Below, one piece after another: positions 54,591 to 62,605 of a DNA stretch of 64,000 nucleotides. Position 1 is the first letter of the stretch. The number at the start of each line of letters is the position of its first letter. Origin of the DNA: Mesorhizobium ciceri biovar biserrulae WSM1271 (GTDB lineage: Bacteria; Pseudomonadota; Alphaproteobacteria; Rhizobiales; Rhizobiaceae); the NCBI RefSeq assembly GCF_000185905.1, contig NC_014923.1, positions 1,883,501 to 1,947,500 on the forward strand. Direction: 5' to 3'. The notes below the pieces were generated by a model, which worked only from the letters and a program-made list of their open reading frames with translations, was not told the DNA's origin and did no database searches. Made by a program: the position numbers and the translations under genes.

Positions 54591-56184
54591 GCGCGCCTCC
54601 GAGCGAGGCGCCGCCATTCAGCGACAGGCCTATCGGTTGCTCCTGATAGAGGGCTGCCGGTGTCGTCTTGAGGTCCTTGGCAACGGCCAACGGAATTTCC
54701 GACTGGGCCAGCACATCCCGCTGCAGATCGATGCCGGGTGCGAGTTCTGTGACGACCAACCCCTCCGGCGTCAGCTTCATCACGCAGCGTTCGGTGACAT
54801 AGGTGATGTCCTGTCCCTGCGCCACCGCGCGCTTGCCCGAAAACGAGATGTGCTCGACTTCGTTGACCACCTTCTTGACCCTGCCCTCGTGGTCGATGCG
54901 GATGCCGCCATCGGCCAGAGACAGCTTGGCGCCGGCGTTGAAGAAGCCGGAGAAGACGATCTTCTTCGCCCGTGCGGTGATGTCGACAAAGCCGCCGGCG
55001 CCGGCGGTGACATGCGGCCGCGCCGAAAGCTTCGAAACATTCACAGAGCCGTGTCGATCGATCTGCAGGAAGGACAGCAGCGAGGCGTCGAAGCCGCCGG
55101 CCTGGAAATAGATGAACTGGTGCGGCGAGGGCATGAAGGCGTCGGCGTTCGATGAGCAGCCGAATTTGAAGTCGAGCAGCGGCACGCCGCCGACCGCGCC
55201 CTGTTCGATCACCCAGGTAATTTTGCCGTGCTGGCCTTCCTCGAGAAGGATGCGCGGCACATTGGCGGAAATGCCGAACCCGATGTTGACGGCCATGCCG
55301 TCGCGTAACTCCATGGCGACGCGGCGCGCGATCACCTTCTGCACGTTCATCTCCGGCGTGCGGAAGCTCGACAGCGGCCGGAAGATTTCTCCGGAGATCG
55401 CCGGGTCGTAGGGTGTCAGCGTCGTCTGCAATTGGTCGGGCGCGACGACGATATGGTCGACCAGAACGCCGGGCACGCGCACGTCATGCGGTTTCAGCGT
55501 GCCGTTCTCGACGACGCGCTTGACCTGCGCGATGACGATGCCGCCATTGTTGCGGGCGGCGAGCGCCTGTTCGAGGCCGCCGAGATAGGCGCCCTCATGC
55601 TCGTAGGTGAGGTTGCCGCGCTCGTCGGCCGACGTGGCGCGGATGATCGACACTTGCGGCACGATGGAGCGGAAATAGAGCCATTCCTCGCCGTCGAACT
55701 GCTGCACCGAAACGATCGGCTCGCTGGCGGCGGCGTTCATGGCGCAGCCCTGGTGGCGCGGGTCGGCGAAGGTGTCGAGGCCGACCTTGGTCAGCACGCC
55801 CGGCCGCTTGGCCGCGGCTTCGCGGTGCATATCGAACAGGATGCCGGACGGCACGTTGTAGGCGGCGACCGAATTGTCGCCGATCATCTTCCAGATCTGC
55901 GGCGGTTCGGAAGAGGAGGGGCCGGACGGGTAGGAGCCGCACAAGGTACGCTTCAGCAGTCCCGGCTTGGCCAGATGGTCGATGCCTTTGATGCCATACA
56001 TGTCGCCGGCTGCGATCGGGTGCAGTGTGGTGATGTTCTTCGGATGGCCTTCTGCGTCGAAGCGTTCGCCGATCGCGGCGAGCACCGCATCGGGGCAGCC
56101 GAGGCCGCTCGACGAGGACACCGACACGACCATGCCGTCCTTGACCAGGCCGGCTGCCTGCGCTGCGGAGACCACCTTGCTCAA
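54583..56184 (-). CDS. Acyl-CoA:acetate CoA-transferase (YdiF/Pct-like)
   Basis: This 533-residue protein is a family I CoA-transferase with fused alpha and beta halves. The first half has GLVKDGMVVSVSSSSGLGCP, and the second has MELRDGMAVNIGFGISANVP followed by the active-site segment WVIEQGAVGGVPLLD, whose Glu would carry the CoA thioester. It activates a carboxylic acid with CoA from acetyl- or propionyl-CoA. The start is a TTG at 56184 with GGGAG 6 nt upstream, overlapping the stop of the small remnant ORF. Confidence 0.92.
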   Translation of the reverse strand: MSKVVSAAQAAGLVKDGMVVSVSSSSGLGCPDAVLAAIGERFDAEGHPKNITTLHPIAAGDMYGIKGIDHLAKPGLLKRTLCGSYPSGPSSSEPPQIWKMIGDNSVAAYNVPSGILFDMHREAAAKRPGVLTKVGLDTFADPRHQGCAMNAAASEPIVSVQQFDGEEWLYFRSIVPQVSIIRATSADERGNLTYEHEGAYLGGLEQALAARNNGGIVIAQVKRVVENGTLKPHDVRVPGVLVDHIVVAPDQLQTTLTPYDPAISGEIFRPLSSFRTPEMNVQKVIARRVAMELRDGMAVNIGFGISANVPRILLEEGQHGKITWVIEQGAVGGVPLLDFKFGCSSNADAFMPSPHQFIYFQAGGFDASLLSFLQIDRHGSVNVSKLSARPHVTAGAGGFVDITARAKKIVFSGFFNAGAKLSLADGGIRIDHEGRVKKVVNEVEHISFSGKRAVAQGQDITYVTERCVMKLTPEGLVVTELAPGIDLQRDVLAQSEIPLAVAKDLKTTPAALYQEQPIGLSLNGGASLGGARG

Positions 56185-56360
56185 TTCACACTCCCGAGCT
56201 TAGGCTCGATTGCGACCGCCTTGCCTGATTTCGCGGTTTGCAATGCTGCTTCGACTGACGCCGATGACCAGATGCTGTCCTCGCCTTGCGCGCGGATGGC
56301 GTTGATCATGAACTGCCTGACGATCGTGCTGGCACCGATCAAGCTCCATTTGACGCTCAT
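56181..56360 (-). pseudogene. Internally deleted Gfo/Idh/MocA oxidoreductase remnant
   Basis: This 59-codon frame starts at an ATG overlapping the lacI stop (ATGA), with GGAGG 6 nt upstream, and ends over the CoA-transferase start. The first 25 residues (VKWSLIGASTIVRQFMINAI) match the N-terminus of a Gfo/Idh/MocA dehydrogenase with its Gly-rich NAD loop. The last 25 (EAALQTAKSGKAVAIEPKLG) look like that family's extreme C-terminus. About 280 central residues seem to be missing, with the frame kept. The product cannot be an active dehydrogenase. Whether the short frame is translated for coupling or has a new role is unknown. Confidence 0.65.
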
Positions 56361-57415
56361 GCAGCGCCTCCCGAACCGGCCGCCCTGTTTCGAATGCGGC
56401 GATCCGGGCCGCAGCTTTCCCTGACCACCAGATTGACCGCGCCGATATGGTCTTCGGCCCGTGTTGTGCGTGACTGGATCATTTTCAACATGACATGGGC
56501 GGCGCGTTCGCCGAGGCCCGCCGAGTCCACCGCGACGCTGGTCAGAGCCGGCATGTAGTGCTCGGCCTCGGCCACATCGTCGAAGCCGACGATGGCGAAA
56601 TCAACTCCCGGCTCAAGCCCGCGCTTGCGCAGCGCCAGCATGGCGCCAAAGGCGACGGCGTCGTTGAAGCAGAGTGCCGCGGTCGGCGGTTCAGCCATTG
56701 CGAGAGCGGTTTCGAGGCATGCGATACCACCTCTGCGGCTGGTCTCTCCCTCGACGACCAGAGTGTCGCGGTCGGAGATGCCCTGCGTCTCGCAGGCTTC
56801 GCGAAATCCGCCAAGCCGCTCGTGATAGACGACGAGATCGGACGAGCCGCCGAAGAAGACCAGCCGGCGATGTCCCTTGCCGATCAGATGAGCGGTGGCG
56901 AGATAGGCGCCGCGATGATTGTCGGGCGCGATGACCGGAATGCGGCTCTCGGGAAGCCGGCGCATGGCGAAGACCACCGGCAGACCTGCCGTCTCGATCC
57001 GCCTGAAGGCGCCCGGCGTCGTGCCGCGAGCCGGCGACACGATGAGGCCGGCGACGCCTTGCTCCATCAGCGACTTCAGCACTTCTTCCTGGCGCACCGG
57101 ATTTTCCGCCGTGTTGGCGATGAACGGCACGATGCCGGCCGACTGGAAGACCCGCTCCATGCCAACCGCCAGCTCCGCGAAGAAAGGATTGGTGAGATCG
57201 TTGATGACCATGCCGATGACGTTGGAGTGCGCCTTGCGCAGATTGGCGGCGCCGCGGTTGTAGACGTAACCGACATCCTCGATCGCCTTGCGCACCTTGC
57301 TCGCTGTTTCGGGCCGGATCAGTCCGCTGCCCTGGAGCACGAGCGATACCGTCGATTTGGACACGCCCGCTTCGCGGGCGATGTCGAATATCGTCGCCTT
57401 GGCCCGGTTGGCCAT
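56357..57415 (-). CDS. LacI family transcriptional regulator
   Basis: This 352-residue repressor has an N-terminal HTH (ATIFDIAREAGVSKSTVSLV, about 6-25), the hinge SGLIRPETASKVRKAIEDVG and a periplasmic-binding-protein-like core (VIGMVINDLTNPFFAELAVG, DFAIVGFDDVAEAEHYMPAL). The start at 57415 has GGAGG 10 nt upstream; an in-frame start at 57445 adds ten residues upstream of the HTH. It heads the long catabolic operon and is divergent from the DUF993 gene. Two matching palindromes (57450-57465 and 57613-57628) are its probable operators. Confidence 0.93.
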   Translation of the reverse strand: MANRAKATIFDIAREAGVSKSTVSLVLQGSGLIRPETASKVRKAIEDVGYVYNRGAANLRKAHSNVIGMVINDLTNPFFAELAVGMERVFQSAGIVPFIANTAENPVRQEEVLKSLMEQGVAGLIVSPARGTTPGAFRRIETAGLPVVFAMRRLPESRIPVIAPDNHRGAYLATAHLIGKGHRRLVFFGGSSDLVVYHERLGGFREACETQGISDRDTLVVEGETSRRGGIACLETALAMAEPPTAALCFNDAVAFGAMLALRKRGLEPGVDFAIVGFDDVAEAEHYMPALTSVAVDSAGLGERAAHVMLKMIQSRTTRAEDHIGAVNLVVRESCGPDRRIRNRAAGSGGAA

Positions 57416-57449
57416 CCAGATGCATCCTCCCGACTGCAGGCCCAAAACT

Positions 57450-57465
57450 ATTGGAACGTTCTAAT
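57450..57465. promoter_or_regulatory. Candidate LacI-family operator 1
   Basis: ATTGGAACGTTCTAAT is a palindrome with 7 of 8 pairs and a central CG, as LacI-family operators have. It lies 35 bp upstream of the lacI ATG. It shares 14 of 16 bases with the second site at 57613. It would mediate autoregulation and control of the operon. Confidence 0.7.
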
Positions 57466-57612
57466 CTCTGCTCCGCTCGTGAGTCAATCGGGATTTTTCC
57501 CGCGCCTCGAACATCGATTGTGCGTACTCAAATGGCATGCTCCATAAGGCTTTCTTGTTGCAATGCAGCATTTCATCCTGCAGGGAGTTCGAATCTTAAA
57601 GGTCCTTGATTT

Positions 57613-57628
57613 ATTGGAACGTTCCATT
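57613..57628. promoter_or_regulatory. Candidate LacI-family operator 2
   Basis: ATTGGAACGTTCCATT contains a perfect 12-bp palindrome TGGAACGTTCCA (57615-57626). It ends 27 bp before the DUF993 ATG, a position to block RNA polymerase. Paired with the site at 57450, the centres are 163 bp apart, so looping is possible. Confidence 0.75.
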
Positions 57629-57654
57629 TAGTAGCGTTGTGAAGGGAGCGATGG

Positions 57655-58809
57655 ATGGACATTTCCTTGCCTGGTGAGGGTGGCGGCAGCACCCGGTACA
57701 CGCTGGTTGGCGAGCCCGTGCAGCCTGACATCGGCGCGCGATTTTCGCGTATCGCCTATGCCGCCGCGCACGTCGTTGCCGATCCGCTCGCCATGACCGA
57801 TCCGTGGTCCAGACCGGTGATCGACTGGGAGAGGACGATGGCGTTCCGTCACCATCTGTGGCGGCTGGGCTTTCGCATCGCCGAAGCGATGGACACGTCG
57901 CAGCGTGGCATGGGCTTCGACTGGGCAAATGCGCAGGAATTGATCCGCCGCTCGATCGCCGAGGCGCGCACGGTCGATGGCGCCGATCTCGCCTCGGGCG
58001 CCGGCACCGACCATCTGGCGCCCGCCGCCGCCAAAACAATCGATGACGTCATCAAGGCCTATGAAGAGCAGTTCGCTTTTATCGAAGGGCTCGGCGGCAA
58101 GGCTATCATGATGGCCAGCCGGGCGTTGGCGGCAGTTGCCAAAGGGCCGGACGACTATGTCAGCGTCTACGACCGCATCCTGTCACAGTCCTCCGGCAAG
58201 GTCATCCTGCACTGGCTGGGCGACATGTTCGATCCGGCGCTCAGGGGCTATTGGGGCAGCGAGAATTTCGAGGTCGCTCTCGATACAGTCGTTGCCATCA
58301 TCGAATGCCACGTTGGCAAGGTGGAGGGGATAAAAATCTCACTGCTCGATGCCGGCAAGGAGGTCGCGCTGAGGAACCGTCTGCCGGACGGCGTCGTCAT
58401 GTTCACCGGCGACGATTTCAATTATCCCGAACTGATCGCCGGCGACGAGAAAAGGCACTCGCACGCATTGCTGGGTATTTTCGACGCCATCGCGCCGGTC
58501 GCCAACGCGGCGCTGGCGAAACTGGCGGAAGGCGACCGCGCCGGCTTTGACGCGTTGATGGCACCAACCGTGCCGCTGTCGCGAAAGATCTTCGAGGCGC
58601 CGACCGAGTATTACAAGGCCGGCATCGTCTTCATGGCCTGGCTGAATGGCCATCAGGATCATTTTGCGATGGTCGGCGGTATGCAGTCGGCGCGCGGCAT
58701 CCGTTACTATGCCGACGTGTTCCGCCTTGCCGACCAGGCCGGATTGCTGGCCGATCCGGAACTGGCGGTGACCAGGATGAAGAGCCTTTGCACCGTCGCG
58801 GGGGTTTGA
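57655..58809 (+). CDS. DUF993 family protein (dihydrodipicolinate synthase-like)
   Basis: This 384-residue protein is of the DUF993 family, predicted to be a TIM-barrel aldolase/lyase distantly like DapA. Recognisable parts are ADPLAMTDPWSRPVIDWER, DYVSVYDRILSQSSGKVIL, HWLGDMFDPALRGYWG, GIKISLLDAGKEVALRNRLP (Lys at the usual Schiff-base strand) and VMFTGDDFNYPELIAGD. The start at 57655 is chosen because GGGAG lies 6 nt upstream; an ATG 4 nt earlier is out of frame. From memory these genes often sit with Gfo/Idh dehydrogenases and sugar isomerases. Here the dehydrogenase is only a remnant. A LacI operator precedes it. Confidence 0.85.
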   Translation: MDISLPGEGGGSTRYTLVGEPVQPDIGARFSRIAYAAAHVVADPLAMTDPWSRPVIDWERTMAFRHHLWRLGFRIAEAMDTSQRGMGFDWANAQELIRRSIAEARTVDGADLASGAGTDHLAPAAAKTIDDVIKAYEEQFAFIEGLGGKAIMMASRALAAVAKGPDDYVSVYDRILSQSSGKVILHWLGDMFDPALRGYWGSENFEVALDTVVAIIECHVGKVEGIKISLLDAGKEVALRNRLPDGVVMFTGDDFNYPELIAGDEKRHSHALLGIFDAIAPVANAALAKLAEGDRAGFDALMAPTVPLSRKIFEAPTEYYKAGIVFMAWLNGHQDHFAMVGGMQSARGIRYYADVFRLADQAGLLADPELAVTRMKSLCTVAGV

Positions 58810-58864
58810 AGCGCGCAAAGTGGTTCTCATCATCGACGTAACAGGCCAGGAATGCCGGGCGTCG

Positions 58865-61132
58865 CTAACGTCTCCGCCACAGCCAAAAAGGCGCGATTGC
58901 CTCGTCTGGATGAAAAATGGGCTTGGTCGCCCTTCCCAGATCGGCAGGTGGCATTCCTGCGGGATCATGGTGCGTCAGGTCGAGAAGCAGCGGCCCAAGC
59001 CGATCCGGATCGACAGTTTCGGCCGACATGGTGTGTGGCTTGTTCTCGTGCGCAACAAGCCAGTGCAGCGCCTGGACCAGTCCCAGTCCCTCGGCTGTCT
59101 TGTGTTGCCAGAGATTGTCACCGACCGAAGACAGGACACGGGCCAGCGACGTCCAGCCTTGCAAGGTAAACATGGCGTAGTGCCTGGGGCGCGTGCGGGA
59201 CAGTTCCCTGGGCAAGGAGCCATCGGCTGCGATCTGGGTTGCTAGTCTCTCCCGAGCATAGAGGCTGATCTTGGCCAGGGTGGCGCTGTCGCCAAGAAAC
59301 GTGGCGATCGATGCCCGCTGCAAATCGTAATATGTTCCCTGGTTGCTGCTGCTGCAGAAGGCCGTCGCGGCTGCCGGCGCGGTGTCCAGCCATTCGCAGT
59401 AGGAACCGAGCCAGGCTCTGAACGCATCGCGATCCTCGTCGCCCAGTACTCCTGTTCGCTCGAGCAGGCGTACGGCATCCAGGAAGAAATAGAAATCCTT
59501 CAGCTCGATGATGCCGTGGCCGGACCCTTCATTGTTGTCGTGGCCCGACCGCACCTGCGCATAGCGCAAATGCGGGTTCATTCTTGTCCTGGGATCGATA
59601 AACCATGCGCGAATGAGCCTGGCGGCGTGGACGGCATAATGATGCCCATCAAGCACGGTTGCGGCGAGCGCAAGCACGGTTGTGTCGTCGAAGACGCGCT
59701 GCAAGCGTGTGCGATCGTAGGTTTCGCTTCCTGCTGCATACAATGCCGTGCCGGGCACGCGTTCGCCATCGCGCCGGATATAGGGCAGGCCGTCGGGTCT
59801 GTCGGGGTCGGGCCACCAGTAAGGCGCGGGGTGAAAATAGTCCTGGGGATCCCCGCTGGGGGCTAGGCCAGTCTTGTCGAGCACGCTGAACGGACCGCGG
59901 GCGAGTGCCTGTCCGGCCGCGGTTTCGAGATGGTGCAGGATGGGCCCGTCCTTCACCGCGTTGGCCAGGGCGTCTTCGTCATAAAAGGCCAGGCGGGAGG
60001 TATCAAGCCGAGCGGCGACTGCCTTGGCGTCACATTGATCGACCATATCGACGATCGCCTGATCGCGGCTGACCAGACGAGCGACGAAGCCGGCCTTGCC
60101 GATCTCGAGATGCGAACGCCCTGAATCCAGGCGCGCCACCCAGCCCGCTTTCTGGAGCAGCCCGGCATCCGCTGCCCGGACCGGGCGTGGGAAATCCCAG
60201 GCGTCGTCGCGGTAGCGGTCCCAGGGGCCGGGAACTGCCAACCGCCACAGCATCTCGATTTTTGGCCGCCTTCCGTAACCATAGTTTTCGTCGAACAGTT
60301 GCGTGGTATCGGCTCGAAATATGATCTGCGGCTCCTCCTCGGCCGGCGGCTGGAAGCTCTGGTCCAGCAGAAGCGCATTGTCGACAATGCGCGCCATGGG
60401 CACCACAGCGTAGGGAAGGTGCGGGTTTTTCTCGATCGCGGACCGTATCCGCTGGAACGCAGAGTCTGTCAGGTAGCAGTTCCCGTCCCAGGGCATCAGC
60501 CATTTTGCCCTGTCGCGGGCAATCGCGAGCGCGGCGTTGCGAGCCCCATTGTTGTTCATCACATAGAGGTTCTTGCTGCGGCGGATGTGCGTTTCGTAAC
60601 GCGCGGACTGTCCGCTCGCCCGGCCCTTCTCTGAGAATCGGAGGTCGCCGGCAACAAGCTGGTCGACGTCCCAGGATATCTTCCGGTACTGATCGAGTTC
60701 GAAGGGGATTGTATGAAAATTCTGGCGGCGGCTTTCGAGCAGGCCGATGATCCGGGCTTCCTCGTCGGTGTCGACTATTCGATTGACGATCCAGAATTTT
60801 TCGCAGGCGTCGAAGACCGGTTCGTTGTCCAGAATGAACAGCACGTTGTCGAATGACTGGCCCTTGCGGTGTCGTGGTTCCAGATCATTGCCGATGATCC
60901 GGACGAGCATGAAGCTGTCGGCAATCTGCGAGATCGGCGACGCCGTGTAAGTCTCGCGGGCGGCCTCGATCCGCTTGCCGAGTCCGCGCCGGTATTCAGC
61001 ATTCTGCTTTGCGGAAATGAGCGCGTTGCCCAATGTCGACCACGGCGACCGCAATTGCGTGCGCACACGGTTCAGTTCGCGATATATCTTCGGCCAGGAC
61101 GATAGTTTTGTCCTACCGGGCTGTGAGCTCAT
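58865..61132 (-). CDS. Fusion of glycosyltransferase-like domain and alginate lyase (PF05426-like) domain
   Basis: This 755-residue protein has two parts. The N-terminal half (about 65-400) looks like a GT-A glycosyltransferase: SFMLVRIIGNDLEPRHRKG, NNNGARNAALAIARDRAKW, WLMPWDGNCYLTD. The C-terminal half (about 430-745) has the alginate lyase-family pattern: DYFHPAPYWWPDPDRPDGLP, YDRTRLQRVFDDTTVLALAA, GHGIIELKDFYFFLDAVRLL, YYDLQRASIATFLGD. In lyases an Asn-His pair is catalytic; here Asn597-Gln598 (SSSNQGTYYD) stands there. The downstream RTRPRHYAMF with Arg and Tyr is kept. The start at 61132 is supported by an ATGA overlap with an upstream ORF. A role in polysaccharide synthesis or editing is plausible. 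Confidence 0.75.
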   Translation of the reverse strand: MSSQPGRTKLSSWPKIYRELNRVRTQLRSPWSTLGNALISAKQNAEYRRGLGKRIEAARETYTASPISQIADSFMLVRIIGNDLEPRHRKGQSFDNVLFILDNEPVFDACEKFWIVNRIVDTDEEARIIGLLESRRQNFHTIPFELDQYRKISWDVDQLVAGDLRFSEKGRASGQSARYETHIRRSKNLYVMNNNGARNAALAIARDRAKWLMPWDGNCYLTDSAFQRIRSAIEKNPHLPYAVVPMARIVDNALLLDQSFQPPAEEEPQIIFRADTTQLFDENYGYGRRPKIEMLWRLAVPGPWDRYRDDAWDFPRPVRAADAGLLQKAGWVARLDSGRSHLEIGKAGFVARLVSRDQAIVDMVDQCDAKAVAARLDTSRLAFYDEDALANAVKDGPILHHLETAAGQALARGPFSVLDKTGLAPSGDPQDYFHPAPYWWPDPDRPDGLPYIRRDGERVPGTALYAAGSETYDRTRLQRVFDDTTVLALAATVLDGHHYAVHAARLIRAWFIDPRTRMNPHLRYAQVRSGHDNNEGSGHGIIELKDFYFFLDAVRLLERTGVLGDEDRDAFRAWLGSYCEWLDTAPAAATAFCSSSNQGTYYDLQRASIATFLGDSATLAKISLYARERLATQIAADGSLPRELSRTRPRHYAMFTLQGWTSLARVLSSVGDNLWQHKTAEGLGLVQALHWLVAHENKPHTMSAETVDPDRLGPLLLDLTHHDPAGMPPADLGRATKPIFHPDEAIAPFWLWRRR

Positions 61133-61389
61133 GACGGCACGCAGGGAGACCGGATCCCGATCACCGCCTCGGGGATGCGCGCGGTTTCGCCAATCATTCC
61201 GACTTCGACTCTGGACCATTTCTGAGCGTGAGGCGACCAAGCCCTGAATTGTGCGACACGATCAATCATGGAAAACGTCTCTCGCATGTAACGTTGCGAA
61301 TGTCCTGTTATGTTCTGCTGCATAAGTGACGGCAGGTTGCCAGGCAACGCCGACAGGACAATGCGATAAATCAAATCCGAAAACCACAT
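61129..61389 (-). CDS. Possible small ORF coupled to the fusion gene
   Basis: This frame of 86 codons starts WFSDLIYRIVLSALPGN and ends at a TGA overlapping the ATG of the fusion gene (ATGA). The body, MIDRVAQFRAWSPHAQK followed by WSRVEVGMIGETARIPEAV, has protein-like composition but matches no family I know. The ribosome-binding site is weak and internal ATG codons are alternative starts. It may be a small real gene or the tail of a decayed one. Confidence 0.35.
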   Translation of the reverse strand: MWFSDLIYRIVLSALPGNLPSLMQQNITGHSQRYMRETFSMIDRVAQFRAWSPHAQKWSRVEVGMIGETARIPEAVIGIRSPCVPS

Positions 61390-61727
61390 AGCATGGCAAA
61401 TGCCCCGGCATCGGCGATTCGCCTTCACGCAAAGGCAAGCTCGCAAAAGATGCGCCGGTGATCGCAATTTTCTTGGAACCAATCCTCCCGGCGCGCGACC
61501 AAGCGATGTGTCCAAACATGGTCAGCTTGTGGCGGCCGCATTCGACCGCCATTGCATCGAATGCATGAGTTATCTGCCACTCCCCGCATATCACCTCACG
61601 GCCCTAGCCTCGTCCGTCCTGCATTGTTGAACCCGACAACCCTTTGCTTACTATATGGTTTTCCAGGCCTTGCCGGCTGCTCCTATGCGTGCTTACTTGT
61701 GGTTGTTTTCACGAGGGGGATACAATC
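61390..61727. other. 338-bp region without a supported gene
   Basis: No frame here has clear coding character or a good start. An out-of-frame extension of the small ORF runs to 61515 but lacks a ribosome-binding site. The last 90 bp should hold the promoter of the LprI-domain gene, as it has AT-rich TTGCTTACTATATGG and a G-rich Shine-Dalgarno beyond. Nothing else is seen. Confidence 0.5.
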
Positions 61728-62087
61728 ATGCGTTTTCTACTTGCTGCGGTCGCCATGCTGTCGTTCGCCGCCACCGCGGCTCTGGCCGATCCAGCTTCGG
61801 ACTTCAAAAGAGCCGATCAGGCATTGAACCAGACCTTCAAGCAAATCCAGAAGCGGCTTACGGATGATTCCGACGGCAAGGCACGGTTCGTGAAAGCGCA
61901 GAGAGCGTGGATTGCGTTCCGCAACGCCGAATGCACGTTTCAATCCAGCGGTGACGATGGTGGCTCCGCGGCGCCGATGGTTGCCGCTGCTTGTCAGGCT
62001 GACCTGACCAAGGCCCGCACCAAGCAGTTGAAGGCCTACCTGAACTGCCAGGAGGGTGACCTCTCTTGCCCGGTGCCATCAGAATAA
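61728..62087 (+). CDS. LprI/DUF1311 domain secreted protein
   Basis: This 119-residue protein has a signal peptide (MRFLLAAVAMLSFAATAALA, cut before DPASD). The mature part has an LprI (lysozyme inhibitor-like, PF07007) pattern: ADQALNQTFKQIQKRL, KFVKAQRAWIAFRNAEC-like motif (FVKAQRAWIAFRNAEC), then ACQADLTKARTKQLKAYL. Four Cys (FRNAEC, AAACQ, YLNCQ, LSCPV) could form two disulfides. It is periplasmic. AGGGGGA lies 7 nt before the ATG. A lipoprotein gene follows 14 nt later in the same direction. Confidence 0.88.
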   Translation: MRFLLAAVAMLSFAATAALADPASDFKRADQALNQTFKQIQKRLTDDSDGKARFVKAQRAWIAFRNAECTFQSSGDDGGSAAPMVAAACQADLTKARTKQLKAYLNCQEGDLSCPVPSE

Positions 62088-62101
62088 TCTGGAGTGACAA
62101 A

Positions 62102-62497
62102 ATGCCGAATTTCAAGATGAGATATGTGCTGATCGCGCTTGTGCCGTTGGCGGTTGCCGGTTGCGTCAGCGCTGAGGATCAGCGCGCAATGGATCAGCAA
62201 CAGTGCGCTTCTTACGGCTACAGGCCAGGAACCAACAGGTTTGCCGACTGCATGATGCAACAGACCTCACAACGTTCAGAAGATGAGCAGCGCTCGTTGG
62301 ATCGCATGGCCGCGCAAGAACAGAGAGACAAGGATCGCAAGGAAGCGCGTCGAAAGGACGACAGCTACATCGATCCAAGGCCGAGTTACGACAAGGACGG
62401 CAATCCGAATTTCGACACTCAAGGCAATTACCAAGGGTGTCACGGCGCGGGATGTTTGGTCGACAATCCAGACAATAACGATGACGATGACCAGTAG
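62102..62497 (+). CDS. Small lipoprotein of unknown function
   Basis: This 131-residue protein has a lipoprotein signal (YVLIALVPLAVAGC, lipidated Cys21). After it comes DQQQCASYGYRPGTNRFADC, the common alphaproteobacterial C-x-x-YG-x-x-PGT pattern with a Cys pair, then a charged coiled region (RSEDEQRSLDRMAAQEQRD) and a polar tail with HGAGCLVDNP. GGAG lies 7 nt before the ATG. It is probably anchored in the inner or outer membrane facing the periplasm. It is co-transcribed with the LprI-domain gene; together they look like an envelope pair. Confidence 0.8.
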   Translation: MPNFKMRYVLIALVPLAVAGCVSAEDQRAMDQQQCASYGYRPGTNRFADCMMQQTSQRSEDEQRSLDRMAAQEQRDKDRKEARRKDDSYIDPRPSYDKDGNPNFDTQGNYQGCHGAGCLVDNPDNNDDDDQ

Positions 62498-62516
62498 GCT
62501 GGCTCCGCGAGGCTCT

Positions 62517-62605
62517 CGTTCCTGCCCCCTATAGTCCGGACCTCAACCCAATCGAGAAACCACCCTTCGCCAACTTCAAGCACTACATGCGGCGTTGCGC
62601 CAGGT
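62517..62605 (+). mobile_element. Remnant of an IS630-family transposase C-terminus
   Basis: In one frame 62517-62532 reads FLPP, and after a one-base shift the sequence reads YSPDLNPIEK, then FANFKHYMRR. FLPPYSPDLNPIE followed by AKLKH is the diagnostic C-terminal segment of IS630 transposases with the final catalytic Glu. The frameshift and lack of flanking transposase sequence show a dead fragment. No terminal repeat was found. Confidence 0.6.
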
